A stretch of 64,000 nt of DNA from Bradyrhizobium sp. AUGA SZCCT0176 (GTDB lineage: Bacteria; Pseudomonadota; Alphaproteobacteria; Rhizobiales; Xanthobacteraceae): NCBI RefSeq assembly GCF_018130145.1, contig NZ_JAFCMB010000003.1:124001-188000 (forward strand), given 5' to 3'. Every line of letters begins with the position of its first letter. The stretch's first letter is position 1. The position numbers and the translations under genes are program-made. The notes beneath the pieces were generated by a model, which saw only the letters and a program-made list of their open reading frames with translations, did not search any database and was not told the DNA's origin. Below are positions 16,568 through 23,420 of the stretch, piece after piece.

Positions 16568-16918
16568 ATGCGATGGATACTGGCCTTGGTCGTGCTGTTG
16601 TCGGCGGGCGCCGGCGAACTCGCCGCGCAGAGCAAGGGCAAGGGCATCCGGCTCTGGAACCTGACCACCTCGACGATATCGGGTTTCCAGCTGTCGCCGG
16701 CCGGGAAGGACACCTGGGGACCTAACCTGACCCTGAATGACAAGGACAAGGAGGTCGATCACGACGAACGCCTGCGCATCACGGGCGTGGAGCCCGGACG
16801 CTACGATGCCAAGGTGAGCTATCCCGACGCAAGGCAATGTCTGGTGAGAGATATCGAAATCAAGGCGGATGCCGTATTTTCGATTGCCGACAAGGATTTA
16901 AAGGACTGCAACAAGTAG
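16568..16918 (+). CDS. Small secreted beta-sandwich protein with an acidic loop
   Basis: The protein has 116 residues from ATG 16568, with GGAGG 8 nt upstream. A signal peptide (WILALVVLLSAGAGELAAQ) precedes IRLWNLTTSTISGFQLSPAGKDTWGPNL, then an acidic loop NDKDKEVDHDER, then GRYDAKVSYPDARQCLVRDIEI and a final CNK. The fold resembles a widespread family of small secreted proteins with the pattern (V)SPSGxDxWGxDxL. The acidic loop has Asp/Glu at alternate positions, which recalls a metal site but lacks the Gly6 and Glu12 of an EF hand. The two Cys may form a disulfide. Function unknown; it lies between the ABC importer and the outer-membrane protein. Confidence 0.75.
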   Translation: MRWILALVVLLSAGAGELAAQSKGKGIRLWNLTTSTISGFQLSPAGKDTWGPNLTLNDKDKEVDHDERLRITGVEPGRYDAKVSYPDARQCLVRDIEIKADAVFSIADKDLKDCNK

Positions 16919-16945
16919 ACCTTGCGACGCCCTGACAAGATGGCT

Positions 16946-17182
16946 TCAGCCTGCGGGCGCAGCTTCGCCCTTATCCGCCCGGTCGTTGGGGCGCGGATAT
17001 TCGCAACGCCACTTCACCGCGGTCCATTTCGGATGCTCGCCGACCCATTGCGCGATATAGGGCTGCGCAGCCATGACGCATTGCCGCGGGGAAACATCCG
17101 AGGAAAACACAAGGTGCCTCTCCTCGCAGGTGGCCGGCGACAGCACGGCACACACTGTCAGTACCAAATCGATCGCATTCAT
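16946..17182 (-). CDS. Small Cys-rich secreted protein, hypothetical
   Basis: The protein has 78 residues from ATG 17182 (an upstream start at 17221 would add 13 residues of unlikely sequence). The N-terminus MNAIDLVLTVCAVLSPATCEERHLVFS resembles the short rhizobial proteins that begin with a hydrophobic stretch and a CEE/CREE motif. The body (CVMAAQPYIAQWVGEHPKWTAVKWRCEYP) ends in a conserved-looking Cys. It probably goes to the periplasm. Convergent with the gene at 16568. Function unknown. Confidence 0.55.
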   Translation of the reverse strand: MNAIDLVLTVCAVLSPATCEERHLVFSSDVSPRQCVMAAQPYIAQWVGEHPKWTAVKWRCEYPRPNDRADKGEAAPAG

Positions 17183-17304
17183 GCCCGAGATCCCAGAGCT
17201 AGTGCGTTGAATAGATAACACAAACAGCTACGTAACAGGCAGCGAAAAGTTTCACCACACCGCCAAAATCCGGTACCCGGCGACCTCGTGTCAGCCGCAC
17301 AGGC

Positions 17305-18177
17305 TCAAAAGTTAACGCCGAAAATCAGCCGCGCGTGATGGCGTTCGAAGTTGACGAGATCGAGCGCCGCATTCGATCCGGCCGGACGTCCCCATGCCTG
17401 AACGCTCCAGGCCGCGGTCAATCGTGAGCGCGGCGACAATTGAAAATAGGCCGTGGGCCCGACAAACAGTGCCTGGCCTGCGAGTTCCTGCAACCCGATC
17501 CCTTCATATTGCCGCAGGTAGCGTGCTTCACCGCCGAGAAAGAAACCCGGACGTGTTTGCACCATCAAGGCGAGCGCAGCGCCGAAGGTTGATTCCTGGT
17601 CTGCGGCTCCGGTGCCGACAACGCGCGTCCATTCCGGCTGGTAGATCAGATTGAGTGCAGCGACGGCGACGTTCGGAACTATCTCGCGGTCGAACGCCAG
17701 CGTCAGTCCGCCCCCGTAGCTTCGCACCGCCGCCGCCGTAGTCTCGTCAATGCGGCTGGCGTGGCTTTCTACCGCGACGGTAAAGCCAAATGGGGCCGCG
17801 TCCCGATCGAGAAACCGGTAGCGCAGGTCCACCGACACGCCTTCCCACGACAACTGGCGCCGATCCTCCAGACCTGGAACGCCGCGGATGTAATGGGACG
17901 CAAAGCTGGTTCCCAACTCCACCCGAACATTTTTGGCAGGCACGAATTCCAATTCGAATTCCTGGCCGATCGCGCGATACTTTCCGCCATTCTTGGAAAA
18001 TCGTCCGGTGGTCTCGCTCTGCAGCTCGCGCTCGCCGACGCTGCCGATATCCGTGCCGATCATGAAGCCGAACAGATGCTCGGTATCAATCCCCTCCGCG
18101 CAAACACCACCCGGAAGCAGCACGGAGAGACAGACGAGTACCGCCCGGCAGGTGTTCGAACGAATTGGCATCCACAA
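17305..18177 (-). CDS. Putative outer-membrane beta-barrel protein
   Basis: The 290-residue protein has a signal peptide (about 1-27, RAVLVCLSVLLPGGVCAEG). The remainder alternates short hydrophobic/aromatic beta strands (VRVELGTSFASHYI, VSVDLRYRFLDRDAAPFGFTVAVES, SYGGGLTLAFDREI, FGAALALMVQTRPGFFLGGEARYL, VGPTAYFQLSPRSRLTAAWSVQAWG). It ends ARLIFGVNF with the terminal Phe typical of BAM-assembled barrels. It looks like a transporter- or OmpA-like eight- to ten-strand barrel without a periplasmic domain. It is the nearest gene downstream of pqqA on the same strand, 394 nt away, so co-transcription is possible but not evident. Confidence 0.75.
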   Translation of the reverse strand: MWMPIRSNTCRAVLVCLSVLLPGGVCAEGIDTEHLFGFMIGTDIGSVGERELQSETTGRFSKNGGKYRAIGQEFELEFVPAKNVRVELGTSFASHYIRGVPGLEDRRQLSWEGVSVDLRYRFLDRDAAPFGFTVAVESHASRIDETTAAAVRSYGGGLTLAFDREIVPNVAVAALNLIYQPEWTRVVGTGAADQESTFGAALALMVQTRPGFFLGGEARYLRQYEGIGLQELAGQALFVGPTAYFQLSPRSRLTAAWSVQAWGRPAGSNAALDLVNFERHHARLIFGVNF

Positions 18178-18570
18178 GCCACAGGAATGAAAACGACGGG
18201 AATGAAACGAGGTCTCACTGCCGGCACCCTAGCATGGCGCAGAGGGCGGCGGCCAAGGAATCGGAATCCGAAATCCCTGAATTCCGGACCATGGCAGCGG
18301 GTGCCGACGCGAGGGCGCCAATGAGGGAAACTCGAATGGCAAAGCTTCTTCTGCCAGAAGGCAGACGGCTTCGAGCCTTCGACACAAGCCGGTCAATGAA
18401 GGGAAGTTTGGGGGCTGCGTGATTTCGCGAGGCGATGCTCTGAAATACTGAGCCGGACTAAATCTCGAGCAGGACTCAATCTCGAGCCGGACTGGATCTT
18501 GAACCGGACGCCTGCCGCGGCTCGTAGCAGCAGAGTGCAGCCAGAGCCGGGCAGAACGTTTCGATGCAGT
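18178..18570. other. Non-coding stretch downstream of pqqA
   Basis: No convincing gene. It contains a short perfect hairpin (TCTGCC/GGCAGA, loop AGAA, 18350-18365) without a U-run and the 17-bp tandem repeat at 18450-18509. If pqqA is monocistronic its transcript should end here. Confidence 0.5.
18450..18509. repeat. 17-bp direct tandem repeat, three and a half copies
   Basis: Consecutive units GAGCCGGACTAAATCTC (18450), GAGCAGGACTCAATCTC (18467), GAGCCGGACTGGATCTT (18484) and the partial GAACCGGAC (18501) run without gaps. The array lies 62 nt beyond the pqqA stop. It is too short and unspaced to be CRISPR. Confidence 0.85.
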
Positions 18571-18651
18571 CTATTTGCGCGATGCGCAGGCGTACATGTT
18601 GATTTCCATGCCCACCGACACTTCGACGATTTTCGGAGTCTTCCAAGTCAT
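18571..18651 (-). CDS. pqqA: Coenzyme PQQ precursor peptide PqqA
   Basis: This 26-codon frame starts at ATG 18651 with GGGAGG 9 nt upstream. It reads TWKTPKIVEVSVGMEINMYA near its start and ends CASRK. The WKTPKI-EV-VGMEI-MYACA pattern is diagnostic of PqqA: Glu16 and Tyr20 (the E-x3-Y pair) are the residues cross-linked by PqqE to build PQQ, and the tail matches known PqqA peptides. Normally pqqA heads a pqqABCDE operon; here the next same-strand gene is an outer-membrane protein and no pqqB-E gene is in the window. It is presumably an extra or relocated copy that supplies substrate for the biosynthetic enzymes encoded elsewhere. Too short for routine gene calling, it is likely to be missed in annotations. 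Confidence 0.95.
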   Translation of the reverse strand: MTWKTPKIVEVSVGMEINMYACASRK

Positions 18652-19000
18652 TCGGGGTCCTCCCAACTAGTTTGGCGCGACGTTCACGCCGGGGCAGAAC
18701 CTAGGGCGGCCCCGGACGCAGCGCAAGTACGGAACATCGACCGCACAACGCTGGATTGCCGCACTTACGCTCGAAATTTCTCTCTCGGACAAAGTTACTT
18801 CCCTCTTGGGCAAATGCGAAACACCGGATCGTCTCGCGGCATGAGCGCAATAGCGCACGGGCCGTGAAAGACCTTGTGCCCAACGGAAGCTTGAATCGAC
18901 ATTTGACGAATTCGGTTTGCCTGCCCATGCGACATGTGGAAGGTTGGCGTTCTCTTGGGTCGAGGTTCTTGGGTCCAGGTTCTTGGGTCGAGGTGTCCGG
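18652..19000. promoter_or_regulatory. Divergent control region of pqqA and the MotA/TolQ/ExbB-like operon
   Basis: No gene is supported here. The region contains CTTCCCTCTTGGGCAA at 18798-18813, identical over 16 bases to a site at 23721-23736 upstream of xoxF and in the same orientation on the plus strand. It is 147 nt upstream of pqqA (minus) and 187 nt upstream of the channel gene (plus). The core is an imperfect inverted repeat (TT-CC...GG-AA), as expected for a dimeric regulator. A second, weaker shared motif is CCGCACAACG at 18741. Confidence 0.6.
18952..18993. repeat. 14-bp tandem repeat, three copies
   Basis: Units CTCTTGGGTCGAGG, TTCTTGGGTCCAGG and TTCTTGGGTCGAGG abut without spacers, ending 7 nt before the ATG at 19001. 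They occupy the leader of the channel gene, where a ribosome-binding site would be expected. Confidence 0.85.
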
Positions 19001-19771
19001 ATGCCAACGGCGAGTGGCGATCTTGATTCTTTTGGTGACCGCGGGCCTCTGTTGCGATGGCTGGTCTTCACCGGGCTGTGGATTTTTGCGTTCTTTCTTT
19101 TGTGGCGCTTCGGCCTCGTTCGGCAGATGGTCGCTGGCGATCGTACCTATCTTTCGCCGATCATCGCTCTGCTCTATTTTGCGACGTCGCTACACTGCCT
19201 GTGGCGCACGATCGTGATCGCACGCGAGGGCGATGCGGCGCGCCGCACCGGCGCATTGATCGCGTCTGGATCGGGTCGCTTTGATCTTGACGGCGACGCC
19301 GTCGTCGTCGAAGGCGCCGGCCAGCTTCCAACCGGTCTGGTCGCGGCTCACATTCGCGACCTTGCCGTCAAGGCACGCCTGCAGGGATCCCGGAAGCTCG
19401 ATCAGACGCTGCTGCTGCGCGGGCTGGCCAGCCGGCTCCGCGGCTCCAACCAGTTTGGCGCCTTCGCCAGCGACACGCTGATGAAGCTGGGCCTGCTCGG
19501 CACGATCATCGGCTTCATCATGATGCTGGCGCCAATTGCAGGGTTAGATCCCAGCGACCGCAGCACGGTCAGGTCTTCGATGAATCTGATGAGCGACGGC
19601 ATGGCGGTTGCCATGTACACGACGCTCGCCGGTCTCGTCGGTTCCATCCTCGTCAGGATCCAGTACTACATGCTCGACGATGCGACCGCGAAGCTGTTTG
19701 CCTTCGCCGTCGGGCTGACGGAAGTCCGCGTGGTTTCGATCCTGGAGAATCGACCCGAGGCGGCGGAATGA
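19001..19771 (+). CDS. MotA/TolQ/ExbB proton-channel family protein
   Basis: The protein has 256 residues from ATG 19001; an earlier in-frame start at 18917 would translate through the 14-bp repeats and is less likely. Transmembrane segments lie at about 20-37, 51-68, 165-182 and 203-222. The C-terminal pair carries the family core: LGLLGTIIGFIMMLAPI, then SDGMAVAMYTTLAGLVGSILVRI, equivalent to the channel-lining helices of ExbB/TolQ/MotA with the conserved Thr. These proteins form pentamers that couple the proton gradient to work through an ExbD/TolR/MotB partner. The stop overlaps the next start (ATGA), whose product has the single-span topology of such a partner. What this unit energises is unknown; candidates are the TonB receptor or an envelope process tied to methanol oxidation. 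Confidence 0.82.
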   Translation: MPTASGDLDSFGDRGPLLRWLVFTGLWIFAFFLLWRFGLVRQMVAGDRTYLSPIIALLYFATSLHCLWRTIVIAREGDAARRTGALIASGSGRFDLDGDAVVVEGAGQLPTGLVAAHIRDLAVKARLQGSRKLDQTLLLRGLASRLRGSNQFGAFASDTLMKLGLLGTIIGFIMMLAPIAGLDPSDRSTVRSSMNLMSDGMAVAMYTTLAGLVGSILVRIQYYMLDDATAKLFAFAVGLTEVRVVSILENRPEAAE

Positions 19772-20400
19772 TCGACGAATATGACCTCATGCCGCAGGAG
19801 GAGCCGTTCGATCCGTTCGCGGTCATGCTGTTCAAGGCGTTACAGGTCCTCGCCTTCCTGTTCTTCGTCGCATTGCTGGCCATCGCGCCCGAGGCAAAGG
19901 ATGGCAAGATCGACAGCAAGGCGGAATTCCTCGTCACGATGGCCTGGCCCGACCAGCATCCTGATGACTTCGACATGTTCGTCCAGGACCCGCTTGGCAA
20001 TATGGTCTGGTATCGGCGGCGCGAGGCTGGATTCATGCTGCTCGACCGCGACGATCGTGGTGGCGCCAACGATTTCATTCTGGTCAATGGCCGCAAGGTC
20101 CTGTCGCCGATCCGCCAGGAGACGGTCAGCATCCGCGGCATCGTCGCCGGCGAATACACCGTGAATATCTACCATTTTATCGCGATGGGCCGCGAACCCG
20201 TGCCGGTCTCGGTGAAGGTCGAGAAGCTCAATCCGACGGTTCAGGTCGTCCACTACGACAAGATGGTGATGCAAAGCGCGGGCACCGAACGCACCGCCGT
20301 CCGCTTTTCGATCGACGCCAGCGGCGGCATCGTCGACGTCAACCATCACGAAAAGTCGCTGCTGCAGACGCTGCGCAACCGGCTCAGCAAGAGTGGCTGA
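19768..20400 (+). CDS. Single-span membrane protein, putative partner of the ExbB-like channel
   Basis: The 210-residue protein has one membrane helix at about 17-40 (FAVMLFKALQVLAFLFFVALLAIA) and a large periplasmic domain. That domain opens FLVTMAWPDQHPDDFDMFVQDPLGNMVWYRRREAG and continues GEYTVNIYHFIAM and VKVEKLNPTVQVVHY, a beta-sandwich pattern like secreted proteins with DxDLxVxDPxG signatures. ExbD/TolR have a conserved Asp within the helix; here the only acidic residue is Asp15 just before it, with Lys23 inside. The topology and coupling to the channel gene suggest a stator-like partner of a new type. Overlaps 19001-19771 by four bases; the third gene follows after 2 nt. Confidence 0.75.
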   Translation: MIDEYDLMPQEEPFDPFAVMLFKALQVLAFLFFVALLAIAPEAKDGKIDSKAEFLVTMAWPDQHPDDFDMFVQDPLGNMVWYRRREAGFMLLDRDDRGGANDFILVNGRKVLSPIRQETVSIRGIVAGEYTVNIYHFIAMGREPVPVSVKVEKLNPTVQVVHYDKMVMQSAGTERTAVRFSIDASGGIVDVNHHEKSLLQTLRNRLSKSG

Positions 20401-20402
20401 CC

Positions 20403-21014
20403 ATGGAATTGCAGAAGGAAATCCTGGGTCTGTCGATCGCCTACGCGCTGCTGGCGGCGTTGTTGCTGATATTTGTGCTGCGCGCCCGCGTATCCTGGCA
20501 GCTCAAGGCCGCGGCCGTGCTTGTCACCAGCGTCTACTACTGCGTGGCGTTCTTCCGCATCGAAGGCCTGGCCGGCTGGTCGGCGCCCGCACCGCTGCCG
20601 TCGCAGTTCCAGTTGTTGTGGGCGCGGGTCGTCGAGCCGAACCCGCTCGATCGCGATCCCGGCGCGGTGCATATCTGGGTCGAGGAACTCGATGCCGCCA
20701 ATCTTCCGAGCGGTCAGCCGCGGGCCCATCGCCTGCCCTATTCCGCGGCACTCGCGCACAAGGTGACCGCGGCGCGCGACGAGATCATGAAAGGCCATCC
20801 GCAGGGCGGACGCGCGGCCGATTACGGATCCGGCAATGGACAACCCGCGCCTGAGGGACCCTCCGATGTCTCGACACTTCGCCCGACGGCTGCACCGGGC
20901 GGCGATCCGATGAGCGGCGGTCCGCTCGATCTATCGTTCCTGACCGGTGAAGCCGGCAACATCGAATTCGCGCCGCTACCCGCTCCGATTCTTCCACCCA
21001 AGGACGGGCCCTGA
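20403..21014 (+). CDS. Two-span membrane protein of the ExbB-like operon, unknown function
   Basis: The 203-residue protein has two hydrophobic segments (about 8-27, LGLSIAYALLAALLLIFVL, and 34-50, LKAAAVLVTSVYYCVAFF). A domain with PLPSQFQLLWARVVEPNP and AVHIWVEELDAANLPSGQPRAHRLPYS follows, then a long Pro/Gly-rich tail from about residue 130. The tail looks disordered. I recognise no family. It begins 2 nt after the preceding stop, so it is the third member of an operon with the channel and its single-span partner. Confidence 0.72.
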   Translation: MELQKEILGLSIAYALLAALLLIFVLRARVSWQLKAAAVLVTSVYYCVAFFRIEGLAGWSAPAPLPSQFQLLWARVVEPNPLDRDPGAVHIWVEELDAANLPSGQPRAHRLPYSAALAHKVTAARDEIMKGHPQGGRAADYGSGNGQPAPEGPSDVSTLRPTAAPGGDPMSGGPLDLSFLTGEAGNIEFAPLPAPILPPKDGP

Positions 21015-21125
21015 AGCTGATCGACGCGGCGGCGTGCCGGTCAGTGAGCACGCCGAACACCTCTGTTCTGTCGCGGCTAGCCGCGGCCGATCATGATCGG
21101 CGGTCCCGGCTTAATTACAGCTGGC

Positions 21126-21470
21126 CTAATCGCAAGCCTTTTCGGCCATTTGCTGATCAGACTTGTGCTGATCAGACTTGGCGCCTTGGGCCTGCTGCGC
21201 CGCCGTCGGCTGACCTTGCATCTGCTTTTGCGTATCCTGCGAAGACGCTGCGACATCGCTGGCTGCACGATTCATCGTGCTGGTTGGCGCGTGTTCCTTG
21301 GCATCGGAAGCCATGCCGGTGGTCTGGCCGGTGCCAACCGATGCGGGTCCGGAACCCGCGTCCTTCAGATTTGCGGCGCGACCGGTGGTGTCGCAGGGGG
21401 CTGCCAATGCGGTGCCGATGCTCAAAACAGCGATCGAGCAAGCCGCGAGAATGAGTCGTTTCGTGTTCAT
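21126..21470 (-). CDS. Small secreted Gln/Ser/Ala-rich protein, hypothetical
   Basis: The 114-residue protein has a strong ribosome-binding site (AAGGAGG, 7 nt from ATG 21470) and a signal peptide (MNTKRLILAACSIAVLSIGTALA). The mature chain starts APCDTTGRAANLKDAG and is low-complexity and helical (QDTQKQMQGQPTAAQQAQGAKSDQHKSDQQ), ending in EKACD, so the two Cys bracket the chain. Similar Ala/Gln-rich exported peptides are common in Bradyrhizobium; no function is known. It is convergent with the operon ending at 21014. Confidence 0.7.
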   Translation of the reverse strand: MNTKRLILAACSIAVLSIGTALAAPCDTTGRAANLKDAGSGPASVGTGQTTGMASDAKEHAPTSTMNRAASDVAASSQDTQKQMQGQPTAAQQAQGAKSDQHKSDQQMAEKACD

Positions 21471-21632
21471 CTAATCCTCCTTGGACCTGCCGCGCGCCCC
21501 AGCACGTCAGGACGGAGGAGCAACCGGCTCGGAGGCCACGGGTTCCGGGTGGCGGGTCGAATCTCGCTGTTGTTTAATCGGGCACACCTCATGTTTCCGA
21601 TATCAGTGTCTACAATTTGCGAGGCTAATCAC

Positions 21633-21887
21633 ATGCGACCATTGATCTGCGGAACGCTCGGAGCCCTCCTCGCGATTTGCCTCGTGCCAGCGGTCGACGC
21701 CCAGGACAACTCGCAACTCAAGCAGCCGGCACCGGGCTCGGCAAACCCGCCTGCAACGCTGACCGGCAAGGAACGGCTCGGCAGGAAATGGATGGACGAG
21801 CAGCGGATCGACGATTGCAATGTGCCTATCGACAAGCGTGGGTCCCAGAAGCGGTCAAGCATCTGTCCGCATGTTCCTATGGGCTGA
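21633..21887 (+). CDS. Small secreted protein, hypothetical
   Basis: The protein has 84 residues from ATG 21633. The signal peptide (LICGTLGALLAICLVPAVDAQ) precedes a Pro-rich linker and GKERLGRKWMDEQRIDDCNVPIDKRGSQKRSSICPH. The KWxDEQRxDxCxVPxDKRG core with two Cys looks like a conserved family of small rhizobial periplasmic proteins. Function unknown. The end lies 8 nt from the convergent gene at 21896. Confidence 0.6.
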   Translation: MRPLICGTLGALLAICLVPAVDAQDNSQLKQPAPGSANPPATLTGKERLGRKWMDEQRIDDCNVPIDKRGSQKRSSICPHVPMG

Positions 21888-21895
21888 TCAAGCGC

Positions 21896-22288
21896 TCATA
21901 CGCCGCCGGGCTGGACGTAACAGAACACGTGACCGTTGCGGTTCATGAAAACGATGCCGTGACCCGTGGGATTCGACTGGTCCCATTTGAGCTTGTAGTG
22001 CGGGATTTCGATTTCCGTTCCGTTCTTGACGTGGGGCCGGCCGAGCGGTTCATCCGGCCGGTCATCGGTGATGCGCACGTAGGTCTTGCCATCCCGGACG
22101 TGGATTTCATCGGCCCAGTAGGCGTCAGCTTCGCCGCAGCACGATGCGCTGGGAGCGTCGGGCTGCATCAGCGATTGGTACCACTGCCGGATCGCAGGAT
22201 CCGCGTTTTCCCATTGACCAAGGTCGCGCGCGCCGAGCGCTGTAACGGAACAACCGAAAATTCCGAGAAAAAGGATGATTCGCTTCAT
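21896..22288 (-). CDS. Secreted protein with CCGEADAYWAD motif, hypothetical
   Basis: The protein has 130 residues from ATG 22288, where a signal peptide begins (MKRIILFLGIFGCSVTALGARD); a start at 22324 adds twelve unlikely residues. The mature part has QWYQSLMQPDAPSASCCGEADAYWADEI, a vicinal Cys pair, then TYVRITDDRPDEPLGRPHVKNGTEIEIP and GHVFCYVQPGGV at the C-terminus. I know this as a recurrent conserved hypothetical of rhizobia. The vicinal Cys could bind a metal or act in redox, which is untested. Confidence 0.72.
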   Translation of the reverse strand: MKRIILFLGIFGCSVTALGARDLGQWENADPAIRQWYQSLMQPDAPSASCCGEADAYWADEIHVRDGKTYVRITDDRPDEPLGRPHVKNGTEIEIPHYKLKWDQSNPTGHGIVFMNRNGHVFCYVQPGGV

Positions 22289-22451
22289 CCGTCCCGCTCC
22301 TGTGTTCTCCGGCGGGATGATCAAAGCAATGTTCGTGCCGCCAAAAGCCCGTATGGAACCGGGCCAAGCAAGGCTCCGACTGGGCGACGAGCCGCTGCGC
22401 TATCGGAGCTTCGATCTACGGATCGGGTTCAGATCAGGAGAGTTGAGGAAC

Positions 22452-23420
22452 TCAGGAAGCGTCTGGAGCCGGGCTGCTGTGCTGCGCCTTCTGGATCGAA
22501 GACGGAACAATGCCGAAATACCTGCGGAAGACCCGGCTGAAGTGGGACGAACTCGAAAAGCCCCATGAGAATGCGACATCCGTGACGGTCTTGCCGCCGT
22601 GCGTCTCCAGTTCATGGCGGCAGTTCTGCAACCGTGCCTGCCAGATATAGTCGCTGACGGTCATGCCCCGGTCGCTGAACAGCATGTGCAGATAACGCTT
22701 GGTGCAGCCCAGCGCCGCGGAGATCTGATCGATGCAGAGATCAGGGTCGCGCAGATGTTCGCGGATGAAGGCCTGAGCGCGAATATACATCGCCTCGGGG
22801 CCACCGCGATCGAAACTCGCGTCCGCCTCGCGCAGCGGCAACAGCAACAGATCGATCAGCGAATCGGCGACGACGACCGCGTTGTTCGGCGACAGTCTCG
22901 CAGCCTGGTCAAATGCGGCATGAACGAAGTCATAGGCGATCCGGCCGGTGCCTGTGCGCGCTGAGAGCTTGCACGCCGACATCCGCGCCGTATGGAAGCC
23001 GCGCTCCTGCAGCAGCGCCTTCGGCACGATGACGACTTCGTGCCGCGTCAGCGCCGGGCTGACGATCGTATGCGGACAGGATACATCGTAGGCAAGACAA
23101 TCGCCGGGCATCAGATCGATACGCCGGCCCTCCTGCTCGAAATAGGAAACGCCATGCGTCTGAAACAATATCTTGACGTAGGGATGCTCGCTGGCTTTTG
23201 AACGGGACACGGTGTGCGCGATGCGATGCTGGCTGACCTCGATCTGACAGAGCTTCAGCTTTGAGACCGTCGTATAGTTGACACGCGCTTCGAGCGACGA
23301 AGCCTTCAGCGGATCTATGTCAAATTGGCCGCAAAGATCCGTCAGCGCATCCGACCAGCACTGGATCTGCTTCTTCGGCGACAATCCCGAAGTGGTAAGC
23401 GAGTGGAGCGTATCAACCAT
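22452..23420 (-). CDS. AraC-family transcriptional regulator
   Basis: The 322-residue regulator has an N-terminal AraC_binding_2-like sensing domain (about 30-190, with HRIAHTVSRSKASEHPYVKILFQTHGVSYFEQEGRRIDLMPGDC) and a C-terminal double helix-turn-helix (about 215-312). The latter includes CIDQISAALGCTKRYLHMLFSDRGMTVSDYIWQARLQ and TVTDVAFSWGFSSSSHFSRVFRRYFGIVPS. It is divergent from xoxF across a 412-bp region, the standard layout for a regulator of its neighbour. Direct control of xoxF is inference; the FlhSR-like pair is an alternative regulator. Confidence 0.9.
   Translation of the reverse strand: MVDTLHSLTTSGLSPKKQIQCWSDALTDLCGQFDIDPLKASSLEARVNYTTVSKLKLCQIEVSQHRIAHTVSRSKASEHPYVKILFQTHGVSYFEQEGRRIDLMPGDCLAYDVSCPHTIVSPALTRHEVVIVPKALLQERGFHTARMSACKLSARTGTGRIAYDFVHAAFDQAARLSPNNAVVVADSLIDLLLLPLREADASFDRGGPEAMYIRAQAFIREHLRDPDLCIDQISAALGCTKRYLHMLFSDRGMTVSDYIWQARLQNCRHELETHGGKTVTDVAFSWGFSSSSHFSRVFRRYFGIVPSSIQKAQHSSPAPDAS

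Noticed and set aside
16568..16918. Lanmodulin-like EF-hand protein
   Set aside because: Only one acidic loop, without the Gly6 and Glu12 of an EF hand, on a beta-sandwich; kept as a weaker metal-site idea only.
18499..18867. 122-codon plus-strand frame across pqqA
   Set aside because: No ribosome site or recognisable domain; it lies opposite the pqqA peptide and its promoter.
18450..18993. Possible CRISPR array
   Set aside because: The 17-bp and 14-bp repeats abut directly with no spacers, number three or so, and no cas genes are present.
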